Below, in pieces: positions 49,108 to 60,101 of a stretch of DNA of 64,000 nt; position 1 is the stretch's first letter, and every line of letters starts with the position of its first letter. The translations under genes and the position numbers were made by a program. A model generated the notes under the pieces. That model was not told where the DNA came from, ran no database searches, and worked only from the letters and a program-made list of their open reading frames with translations. Source of the DNA: Ascaris suum (taxonomy: Eukaryota > Nematoda > Chromadorea > Rhabditida > Ascarididae); the NCBI GenBank assembly GCA_013433145.1, contig CM024177.1:6722110-6786109 (forward strand), written 5' to 3'.

Positions 49108-51094
49108 TTAAGAGTAACACTGGGGCCACACTATCAACGGCCATCGAAGTCGCCATTTCTTCACGAGAAACATACCCAAAACATGAACGGAAAATAGATG
49201 ATCCAATATAAAGACTAACAATAATAATTGTCTCGCCCGTCCATTTTCCTCATTTGCTTCCCCCTCCCCATTCCCTTGCAGTAGAAATTCGGTCCGAACG
49301 AAAAACATCTTAAAATTTCAGGGAGGTAGGTCAACGTCAATATAGGCATGGAAATTTGCCCGACTTTAACAAAGGAGCAGCCTGTGGCTTATGGGATGAT
49401 GCTAAAATGCTGAACTTCCAACTTATTTCTGGGTAAAGTTTGCATTATTGGTGGGACATGAAATGCTGAAAGAAGCAGAAATAAGGCAAACAAGTAGTTT
49501 ATTGAGTAAATCCTTGTTGAACGAAACAAGTGAATTTTGCAGATTGTTGATCTTGTCCGCAGAAACGCATGAAAACAAGGAGGTAGAGGAGGACAACTTA
49601 TGGTGCGGAGCGAAACACATTAGGAATTATGAGTCTACCAGCCAATTTAGGTGACATCCAACGACTATGATCCCCATCGGCGATCTCCAACATTTTAAGC
49701 TGATATTCATCCTGCAAGGAATCCTCCGTAGTTTACGACCGTCAGAAATCTCTTGCTCAGAGAATCTTTTGCACATCAGGAGGCCGCCGTGAAGTGAGTT
49801 GGCATCCTAATTTGGATGTCGACGGGTCCGGTGTTTATGGATTCGGAAGCAGCCAACAGATCATGTTTGTAGCATCCACCTGTACCTTTCTATCTATTCC
49901 GATGTCCTCCTCAGTATTCTTATTTTGAAGAGGTGTGCGAATTGTGAATAAACACGCAGCTTTCCGTCTTTTTTTTTTTTTTTAGCAAAATCGCAGCATC
50001 TGTGTTGCTGATTTAATCGACAGCAGAATATGGCGAAGTCTCAGAATTATAAATAGTGAGTTGACCTTAGCAGCGAGCCCAGGTGGATGGCTGAGCTAGA
50101 GAGCTCGAAATATCTTTGTAATCAAAAAATTGACAATCGTACATTAGTCTAATTGACTACCAACTTCTTACTCTGCTGCGTGTAAGCAGGCAAAGGGTAT
50201 AGATCCAGGTGTCGGAAATATTTCGGGGTCTCAGGAGGCCACAATTTTGGATGAAGCAGCCACAATCAATAAAGAATTTACGACTAACTCGTAACCAGCT
50301 TAGCAGTGCTTAGATCAAAGTGAAGCAGTGAGGATACTCCATCAGTCACAATTGCATGATGACTGAGGAACATGTGCTATTGCTGCATGATTAAAGGTGC
50401 AGACATGGCGAATCTGAACCGATCTCATTTTACATCACTATCGATGCATTAAGCATAGTGGCACTACAACATTGATCGCACGTGTCAATTTTGCCGAATA
50501 CTTTTTTTGCAAGAGGCGCTAACTCTTCTATCACTCTTTCTTGCGTGCATCTGATATCGGCACACAATATTTAAGAACGAACCATGTTGGACACTTCTCC
50601 TTCCCTCCACTTTGTAACTTTCGGAGAAATATGGTAAGTGTTTCCCAGCTCAGGTTAGAGACGCTCACCATAAATGATCCCTCGATCTTATCGTAGAAGT
50701 TGCACTGCTTCACTCATAGTCACGTAGAAATTTTATAAACTGTTCGATATCGCGAACGCAAATATCACGAGAAGTGGCGGAATTCCATGAGGGAATTCGT
50801 GTTCACGATGAATAAAGTGATTTTTTTTGCGTAGGCGCTATTCACATGCAGTTAATTGACATGTTTGCATACTCGTCAAACAACGCGTCCCCACATTTAC
50901 AATATGTGACTTGCGTTTTATTCCCTTCATTTCACTTTACTGACTGAAACGAGTAAATATATGCAATGATGCGATAAAAATAAAATCCTCTTTAGTTTTT
51001 TTTGGAGCATTTAGTTCTCGAAAATCTTTTAAGGAAATAAAGTAGTAAAGTGAGCTTCATTCGACAGAGAACTTTTTCTTTGCGTTTTACAGCT

Positions 51095-51381
51095 AACTAT
51101 ACCTGAATTAGCGATCACTTCTGCGAACCTCAACTGATGTTGCGCCGCACGAGAGTTGCTGTGATTCCTCCCATCTATCCTTTCTCGATTGAATTGTCGC
51201 ATCGCTTTTATAGGGTCGCTCAAATTCGTCGTTCCCATCCATACTTGCTCTTAATCTTGATGGGAATTGTTGTTGTTAGCGCTTTGTAAAGTATGTTGTG
51301 AGAGTGTTCGAAGTCTTAGTCACGCTGTATTGACTTGCGGCTTTCGTGAAATTGTGCATCGAAGATTGCTTCGACAACTGA
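51095..51381 (-). CDS. Coding-like frame interrupted by one stop
   Basis: After CATCAG the minus strand is open for about 90 codons apart from a single TAA: first HNFTKAASQYSVTKTSNTL, then MDGNDEFERPYKSDATIQ and KDRWEESQQLSCGATSVE. An overlapping frame (51238-51029) is also open. Either a short exon pair or a decayed frame. Confidence 0.2.
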
Positions 51382-51542
51382 TGAATCGTCTTTGGACCAT
51401 ATTTGCTGGGAAGCAGATTTTCAAATCTTTACTGCGCGACCGGTAACTCATAGCTGATATGTAAGTCAACGAGTGCGATGAACTTCAGTTCAGAAAGTGG
51501 TCTAATAGAGCGTATGAGACATAACAAATCTAAACCACTTAC

Positions 51543-51668
51543 TTTTCCGACTTTGAATAAGCCGAGATATAGCTCAATAGGGCTAGCTCCTATGAAGTGT
51601 TCACTGATCATTTGTTTAAATATCGAGAATACGGTGCCATGATCTTTCTTGAGAAATTGACAGGTGCA
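51543..51668 (-). CDS. Coding-like exon with consensus donor, unrecognised
   Basis: Minus strand, 42 codons, reading FLKKDHGTVFSIFKQMISEH and IELYLGLFKVGK, then AAA|GTAAGT. The donor is perfect and phase 0. No family recognised and no partner exon confirmed. Confidence 0.25.
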
Positions 51669-52833
51669 TTATTGCTAATCTAAAGCTTGCTTAAAATGCC
51701 TTGATTCCCGGCCGTTATGAAAAGATTTCCTTTCAGTAGTAGATTGGGATTTACAAAATGCGACCTTTCTCAAAATATGTTACAAATAGCAGAACGGAGA
51801 ATGCAATCAACGACGGAATAAGATCAGAAGACCTGAAAGATATGGCGAGCATATCCATCTGTGATGCTCTGTATTCAAAAATTATGAAATTTAATACTCC
51901 TAATCATTATACACTTTCTACAAAGCGATCATTATCAGATCAACGGACGAGAGCGTTCGTATGTCCACCTTTATGTTCTCATCATCAAAAGTTAAAGAAG
52001 GAAGCTCGTTAGTCGCAGGCGATGCTTGAATAAAAAGCGCCACTTTGTCTTGCATCACGTAATAATATATGTGGACTCACTGCCATGAGTAACACTCGTT
52101 TCGTACGCCTATTTGAAATGGTAATTTGCGTTCAGCGGAAAATTGCTTCATAAATGAACTTCCTCGTTAGCCGACGGCCATGAGCGCATATGTACGTTAT
52201 TTGGCATATACACGAAACATACGACTTTATACGTCACGTGGGTTGGAGGTTCCTCCCTGGGGAAAGTTGAGAGCGCTGTAGTGAATGCTTCTTAATGTTA
52301 CCAACTACAGCAGTCTGCCTTCTATATCCGAGATAGCCTCGGCGGGTCCACATCGAAGGTCGGGGTTCCTCAAACACGAAGTAAGTGGTAAGATGTTAAT
52401 AACTCCTTTTCTCTAAAAACGTCGACGCAAGGTGATGCGACATGAGTTCGAAGATCTCGATTTGCATGAGTTGTAGGAATTCCATATCTCAAAAGTTCGT
52501 TGGATGGCTGTGAAGAATAGAGGAAGAATGAGTCATATGAAGACACATGGCCTCAGAAGCATCTAATTATTAGTTGTGTTTAAATTGCCTAGGTGGCAGC
52601 TCAGATTGTATCAATGATCTGAAAGCTAGGCCGCCACCACCTGTTTGAGTGTAATTCCGTCATTTCGAGGTCTATAGGCTCTCGCAAAGCTCAGTTATAG
52701 CAAACGCTCATGTGGACTGATATATGATAATTTATGCTCGGTGTAGGCACAGCCTGAGATTCCGTTGACTGTTGCCCCAAAAATAATTCTTTAAGCGGTT
52801 AATTAGGACGAATGTTGATATTCCCAGACACAC

Positions 52834-53163
52834 TCAAGGCTGAGATGAGTATGGATTGCTCTGCTCGCTCAACTGTTTTTTTATGAATTCGATGCACGCA
52901 TATGGCACTAAAGCATTATATGAATCAATCAGTTCGGGGCCTTGAGAGTGAGGGCTTTTAAAACCGCCGAGATTTAAAGCCTCCAAATTTGAGTGGTATG
53001 GAACGAAATACGAACCGTTCGAAATTTGGGGTGGCAAATTAGAAGGAACGCGTGCAACAGACAAGCAGCCATTGCTGATGTGTATCTTGCCACTCATGTG
53101 CAAGCTGTAATGCAAGGAGCACTGCGCTTTTTCCTGCGTTAATAACTTAGCTGCCACTCCCAT
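52834..53163 (-). CDS. Coding-like frame of 109 codons, unrecognised
   Basis: Starts MGVAAKLLTQEKAQCSLHY and continues GKIHISNGCLSVARVPSN, NLEALNLGGFKSPHSQG and ALVPYACIEFIKKQL to a stop at 52834. It could join the next upstream segment (53417-53173) through an intron of only 36 nt, which would be unusually short. No family recognised. Confidence 0.28.
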   Translation of the reverse strand: MGVAAKLLTQEKAQCSLHYSLHMSGKIHISNGCLSVARVPSNLPPQISNGSYFVPYHSNLEALNLGGFKSPHSQGPELIDSYNALVPYACIEFIKKQLSEQSNPYSSQP

Positions 53164-53172
53164 CCTAAATTA

Positions 53173-53417
53173 CAGTAACGGTTCATTGCTTCTCCTTGAC
53201 GTAAGCAAGTTGAATAGTTGGAAATTGGAACCTCCGAGAAAGGGAGATGCCATCAGCAGTTCCACTTGTTCTGCCACCCAAATGCCTCCAACTTCCAGAT
53301 TTGAAATGCCTGAAAGTATGACAAATAGCAACTCTTCCAAGTTGCGAGATGCTGGATGCTTCTCGAGGTTTTCAATTACAACGACGATTCCATTCGATGG
53401 AATTCGTTGGTGTTAAC
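53173..53417 (-). CDS. Coding-like segment rich in Leu, unrecognised
   Basis: Minus strand reads VVVIENLEKHPASRNLEELL, FVILSGISNLEVGGIWVAEQ, VELLMASPFLGGSNFQLFNL and then a stop. Regular Leu/Ile spacing suggested a leucine-rich repeat, but the LxxLxLxxN pattern is absent. Its neighbour at 53163-52834 may be the next exon. Confidence 0.25.
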
Positions 53418-53961
53418 AGTACTGAAACTACAATCGGCGCTGTTTTGTCTGCTGCTTCCTTAGTTTGCAACCTTTTTACTCTGCTATTGCCCTCAACATC
53501 TTGGCTGTTCTTCGTTCATCGTCTAATGTCCCTACTTTAAATGCAGCTGCGATTGGGGAAAGCCTGCATTTTCGTAGCTATGTCTGTGTGAGATTTTAGC
53601 AGCAGTTCCCCCTTTCTGCAAGAACCGTTAGCTTTGCCATGCAGATCCAATGGTATGTCACATCCACACGGATTTCGTACTGAATCCATGATGAGTTTCG
53701 CCATCTCCCGTTTTCTTCATGGCTCGCTGTCCTCCCTCAGAGCGGGTATATTAGTGGAACAGAGTTCACACCTATTTTGAAAAGATTAATCGGAAAGTTT
53801 GAAGACAGTAAGAGAAAAAGCAGAGAATTTCGAAACATTATGTGCATCATAGAACGTTGACTGGGTTCTACATAAAATTAGTTAGGAATTAGGTTTTAAA
53901 AAAGTGGAAGAAAAGAGGCATAATAATTGCATACGATTAGAAAAAAATGGACTTGAGCGAG

Positions 53962-54544
53962 TTATCCTTGGAACAGAAAGCGTGAGTTATTACTGCGGCT
54001 TGCCTCGATCTCCTGACAGAATTTGCTATTGCTGGTAAAAGGTAATCACTTTTATCCCCGGTAGGCCCCGTGTGGAAGGCTTGGCGCAGATTTCCCAAAG
54101 CTGTTGTACTTACACATTACCGCTCCGAACTCTGTCTCTTATCCCACACGGAGTTTAGAAAGGCAGAATGTGAACGCGGCAAAGAATGAAACACGTTCGA
54201 GCTCCGTTGTCTCTTCCGGCCGATTTCGAATATCTGAAATATTTCCTGCCGCTTTATTTACTCCAGTAACCTTTAGCTGCTTACCGGTAACTTTGGATCA
54301 CTGAATATTTCTTTGTGCGAATTTTCGATTCGCTGCATTCCCTGCCTACAAGATATTCGATCCCTACAAGCCGAAAGCTTTCTCTTGTCCAAATGAATGC
54401 ACTGTTTTCTTGAGCTTTTTTGAATGTGAAATTTCTTCCCATTCACAAATTTTCGCACATGTGGCAAATCTTCTCTGCGGAGGGAACATACTTCAATGCC
54501 TGCGACTTTTTGAAAAGAATGGTGCGAAATTATCGGTGTAAATT
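53962..54544 (-). CDS. Candidate three-exon gene fragment, unrecognised
   Basis: Minus strand exons 54544-54285, 54233-54121 and 54031-53962. Intron 1 is 51 nt (CCG|GTAAGC ... ATTTCAG, phase 0) and intron 2 is 89 nt (GTAATG ... TTTTACCAG, phase 2); both are typical nematode sizes and keep the frame. The product reads HHSFQKVAGIEVCSLRREDL, KSSRKQCIHLDKRKLSACRD, then a Ser/Arg-rich part IFEIGRKRQRSSNVFHSLP and a stop at 53962. The basic, low-complexity end suggests a disordered tail. The 5' end is not defined, and I recognise no domain. Confidence 0.35.
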
Positions 54545-57500
54545 CTTATCCGTATTGGTAGAATCAGCGAATCGTTGAGTGTGATTTACGAAATCGTTGC
54601 AGATTTGCTCATGTACATTTGGCGTCTTTTTTGCCCACAAATGAAAAAAATATGCTTGATGATTCCAGACATCCGAAATTGGAGCGAAAAGCAAACATTG
54701 TTTAAGCATAAGCGCAATTGACGAGGGAATTTACAAGAGGTCTACACATGGAACATCGGCATGCATCTGCCCCACTCATTCTCGGTCAACGTTGACGCAC
54801 CTCTCGCATTAATTCGGCGCATCCACATTGCTCCAGTAATATTTGAGAGAATGATAGATTTGAACTTCAACGGACATTTCGTGTGTGAAAATGAATATAG
54901 GGGTATGCGATGGTTTTCTTAACTAATCTAAAACATGCTCGCATTTTCACAAGCTCCAGCAGACATTCTTTAAAGCAGGCGAAACGGTTGCATAAAACAT
55001 ATCGCCTCTGTCAGGTATATCAATCAGTATAACTTATAAATAGTTGCGCTTCCAATCAAATACAACACGGAGGAAAAATCTTCTATACTGTTTGAGCAAA
55101 CACCACTGATCATTAATTTGCATATCAAGTAGGAGTTTGGAATCTGCATATTTTAGTCTCATGTTTCCGATGAACAATTATAACTTCAATCGCATTCCGA
55201 GTGAGGCGTCATGCGCCGGCATTAGAATTAGGCGATGTTCAGCCCATTTAAACTGGATGATGCCACTCATATACTATCTCTTCATCAGTCTGACGAACGT
55301 CTACATATTTTCAGTCTCCGATACCACTTTGTGATCGACACTTGTTTGATAAGCAATTTCCAGCGACGATAGCATTGAACGAGAGCGAGACTAACACAAA
55401 TGAGAGTAATAAGGGGAACATTCATGCCATTATCGACATTTGAAACATTGCGCCTGGATGGCGCGGTTTGCGCCGCTTATCGAAGTCGGTTTCAGGATCA
55501 ACTTGAAGTGGACCATGTTACGGAAGATGCAAAAAGGAAAAATCTCTTCTTATTCTGCGTGCATGAGCAGATTCACTATCTGCTCGAATTGTTCCTGCCA
55601 TTGGGGAACTGAACAAACGATGATGTCGTGAAGTACTACGATCTAATGCGAGCACTGATCAAATGCTTTGATTGCAAGCAAAACTGTAATACCACCATCA
55701 ACGATTCCTAGCAAAGCTAATACGATCAAAGAGAGGATCGTTGTCCACGAGGAAGCCAATGCTTGAAGATAAGGCATCGAAGCAGCCACTAAGTGACACA
55801 TTCACAATGTGTATGCGCAGTATCGAAGTTCAGGGGCGCCACTCCAAGAGAAAGGTCGACTTTTGATGAAAATGAAGCCAAGCAAATGAAGTCAAAGGTA
55901 GATGAAGGCTGTAATAGCTGGATACATTCAGAGTTTTTTAGATCATAAACAACTGTGCGATAATGCGATCAGAAAGCAATTCGTAAAGGAGCTGGAATCA
56001 TCAACGAGAAGCAGTGATAGAAAGTGACGAACCTTAACAACGGCCGTGGCAGCTCTAAGTACCGGAGTCTGAATGTTTACGGAAAAGAGGTCGTCGAAGC
56101 TAGTGTGTAAGTCATGACATTATGAACATTATAGCTGTCGGAAGAAGGCCGAGTATATCACGAGAATAAACGGCTATCGGTGCACGAAGAAAGACAATCA
56201 TGGCAACCTATCAGTATGATTGTTACCGACTTTGCATACAATGCACCTCTGAACGACAGCGGTTTGTTAGGTAGATAATGCTAAGATATGGAGCTCAAAC
56301 AGTGCTAAAATGAACATGCGCCAATTATGCAAATTCGAAGTGAATAATTTGTATAAAGGTTTGTTGTCGATGACGTTCTCTTCAATATGCACACCATAAC
56401 ACACCTTCATGCTTTCACTGCTAAATGTTAACCCCCTCCCCACCCCTCCTCTCGTTCGATATAAAGTTTCGTTTTCGATATTGCATCTTTAGGTTGTATG
56501 AATTAATAAGTTTCCATATCAATATCAAGCAAAATTACCTTTCTACACTTATTGCTTTGATCTAAGTCACGAAAGCTGTTCGTGAGTTCTTCTCTTTTTT
56601 CTTTGATTTGAGGCGGCATTCATTCGCACTATTATATGTGATTTGTACGGATTCAGTTTAGTTCCTTCCATTACTGCTATCTTAATATGGCTTTTGTTTT
56701 ATTAAAAGTGGCGTTAACAATGTGGCTATGCTGTTGGTTTCATGAATTTACTAGTCAGTTTGCCTCAATGAAATCCCCAATGTTTCCCAAAAAATGAAGT
56801 CAACATTAAATTTCGTTACTGTATAACAATAGTACATAGTGGTACATCATCTAGTATTCCTAGATGAGTAGAGCGTCTCCCACTGAAATGCTTCGTTATT
56901 CGATCGCTGCTGAAATTCAACTAAAGAAGCGAAGTAATAAGCTATTTCAAGGATCGATTTCTTATGCCATTACTTTTATTGTACTCTTGTCGCATTAGTG
57001 CCCTATAATTTCGTCACAAATTGCCTTTTATTCGCCACTCTTTTCTCGATAATCGGCACTTGATGGCAAATTTAAGTTGCTATTAAACATTATATTTCAT
57101 TTATCGCTTTTTTTTCTTTCTTTCTCTCTCATAGTGCCTTTACTCTAAATCTAAATTTGATTAACGAAATCCGTCACAGTGGTAATCGCTTATATAAGAA
57201 ATGAAGTTCTGGTAAGCGACTAAATATTGGATCGTATCCGTGATGAAATATTAACACTCTTTGCTTACTCTTGGTTTTCTTCTTAATGGTCGCTATATCA
57301 GCCCCATCAAAATACATCTGATTCACTATAATGGAATATTACGCGATGAATGCTTTTCATCACAACTAAAGACCGTATAAAAAGAATTCGATATTTACAG
57401 TGCTCATCATTTTTTTTGTTTGCAACAAATGCTTCTTAGACTTGGATCGTTTTTTTTGTTCTTCGCTTCATCGACGCACCCTTATTAGTAGCACATTTAA

Positions 57501-59924
57501 CGCTTTTTTATTGCCACTATTACATGTGAACACTAAGAGTGCTGTTTTCATCACCTGCTGAACCAGGCCAATGTATGAGAGAAGAAGTTTGCAGGCGGGA
57601 ATCATATAATGGTTGTCCTTAATACTTCACATTGTAACTGTCAGACACCCATGTCAGATGGACTTCTTGCGTCGCTTGTTCATTTTCTCATTAATTTGTC
57701 GGCCTTTTTTCTTTCCTCTCCATTGGTTGCCACTATGGTTTATGGTTGGGATAATTGTATGGGTTGAATGTTGGCTGTGAGGCGTTGCTATAGGTGTACG
57801 AGGGTAAGGCAGATGCGAACAAGCGACGGAAGCGAACAAGCGACGGAACGAGGGGAAATAATGTGAGGTGTCACATGCATGTTAGTTTAAGGAAGAAAAA
57901 TACAAAGTAAGCTGTGCACGATGGGCGTACAAAAGAGGCTGATGACGGCGACGCCGAAAAAAAAACCACATTACCACACCTACTCCTCCAAATAAATTTC
58001 AATTATTAGAGTAAATACGATGAGCACAGCTGTCTCTTGAACTACTCAATATGGAGATATCCTTCAGGGTGTCGAATAAGTGTGTCACTGACGAAAGAAT
58101 TTCGTTATATTCATCGGTAAGCGTAATCGCTATGCGCTTCCTTCAGAGGTGATTTTTTCGATGTTCTCTTTCCAGTCATGTGCTTATGATACCCCACTTT
58201 ATAAATTCTACAATTGTTCAGCGTAGTTTTTTCCACCAGCTGGCTCGTAACACCTGTTCCTCGTCATCGTGTGAGACTGAGCGCAATATTCCCACAGCTT
58301 CTTACTCGTGGGAATCAAATTCATTAATAAATTTGCTCTCAAAAACATTCGTAATGACAGTTTTGGCTTTATGTCTGTAGAAACCGCTAGATGAGTTGTA
58401 GAATGTGCTTAAGGACTTACTCTTCAATTTTGATTGAACTTGCGAGAATTTGCTCATGTAAACAACGCATTACTCCACTTTATCTGTTTTATAGTCGAGC
58501 TAACATTTTGCTTAGATTTTAAATCTCTTCATCAGTCTTTTCACTCAAAAAAGTCGCAGGTGGGGCCGCCTAAATGGTCACTCTTTTTTCACCTTCAAAT
58601 GCTTTTGATGGCTACGTTTTTGTTATGCAAATTTCTTGGAGCGCGTAGTCAGTGTTTTGCAAGGCTATATTATCCTTTCTTAGTAAGGGGCAAAATATAT
58701 AGCATTAAATTTCACGAACTATTGTATTTTTCCTTTCTGAAATCTATTTGCATCACTTCCATATGAGAGTGTGCACAGTGAAATAAGAGCAAGACAGCAA
58801 GCTGTTGAAATGCTGTGAGAAGTATATGGTGGCAAACATTTTATCAAATAGCACAATTCATTTCGTCCAAGAAAATGCTTTCATTTATTTGACAACAGGA
58901 TTTGTACTTCTATCAGGGAATAAAGTGGCTATTTTATCCAAGGATCGTCATCTAAAGCGTGATATTCTTCATTCTGCTAATCATTCGTGTTCGCTAATTT
59001 CTCAAGTTTTAATTGAAGTTGAAAGCCGTTATGAGTCAGCACTCTTCCAATAAATCTTTTATTATCAAATCATTTAATGCCAATTTCACTTTGTAAATTA
59101 TCTGCAAAAAAATCCGTCAGATTTAACCGCTCAAAATAAAGGAAATTATTTGTCAACAACTGCAGTGCAACGAATACATTCATTGAGCGTTGTCTGCAGC
59201 TGGCAACTTTCGCTTTCAGTTACACAGATTTAAAATATGGCTGCAGGATGACCATTTTGCCATGTTTTCGGGCATTTTTCACTGATCTGCATGTAATGCG
59301 TTCAGTATGTACATTTTGATAGAAAAATCTAGAAATGGTAGGGATGACTTGCATTCGGTATTGTGAGTCTATGAAAACCAACATGTGCATATGAGACGAA
59401 TTTAGGAATGATTGTGAGTCTCGAGGAAAGAATTGCAAATAACGCTCAACATTCTTTAAGGTTGCTTGTTGGACGTGTTTCCTTTCCTTCTTGTCGTACA
59501 CGGAGGTTATAGATGAACGAAAGGCGATGCCACTTTTTCTCACCTAAATATGCAGCAATTTGGCAAGCTAATGAAAGAACTCAGTTTCGAGTGCATTATT
59601 TCCTCTTGAGTAGCTCTCAAAGTGTTCAAATGTTAAGTGCACTTTGCTTTTTGAAGTTAATGAACTGCTTCATAGATTTTGAGGAACATATTAAAGGACT
59701 GATTATAGAAGTGCTTTCTGAATCACCTGTTCGCTTACACTTCATAATTAATAATCATTTTTGATTTATTTGCCCGAAAAGATGTTCAAGTAATGATCAC
59801 ATATGCTACGAAAAATGCGCAGCTGTTTGTTGCATCGATGTGATGTCCAGTTCAATGATAGTGCATTCGCTTATTCGGTGCAGTGCTTTCACTAAATGTA
59901 AGCCATAGAACATGTTTATTTCAG
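54545..59924. other. Gap between minus-strand candidates and receptor gene B
   Basis: Phe/Leu-rich plus-strand frames at 58434-59764 resemble membrane protein by composition only; none carries receptor motifs. An AATAAA overlaps the end of the frame at 58805-59053. Nothing else supported. Confidence 0.4.
57816..57848. repeat. Short direct repeat
   Basis: GCGAACAAGCGACGGAA occurs twice back to back. Minor feature in a non-coding stretch. Confidence 0.7.
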
Positions 59925-59963
59925 GATTCTTACTTTAAAAATATTGTAACTACGGGCACATAA
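59925..59963 (+). promoter_or_regulatory. Predicted trans-splice acceptor and 5' leader of receptor gene B
   Basis: TTTATTTCAG ends at 59924 and is followed by 39 nt without ATG; the codon directly before the start is an in-frame TAA. The layout matches gene A. Spliced-leader addition is inferred, not seen. Confidence 0.5.
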
Positions 59964-60101
59964 ATGGATGAGCCATGTTTCGATCAGCTGGAGCCATATA
60001 AGGAAAAAACGACTTATGAAGAGATCGCATCTTTAATAATACCCATTCTTTTCTCTATTATTTCACTTCTGCTTGAGATACTCTATATCGTTGTGCTAAA
60101 G
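59964..60101 (+). CDS. Gene B exon 1 (start, TM1)
   Basis: 46 codons from ATG to AAG|GTGGGA. An acidic N terminus of about 20 residues is followed by a helix IASLIIPILFSIISLLLEIL and then YIVVLK. It aligns with gene A's TM1 (MASLILIIVPFFL...YVVVIN). Confidence 0.7.

Noticed and set aside
58180..59764. Phe/Leu-rich frames considered as further receptor exons, including FYNCSA near 58210
   Set aside because: No TM2, TM3 or TM7 motif, and stops or missing splice sites break every chain tried.
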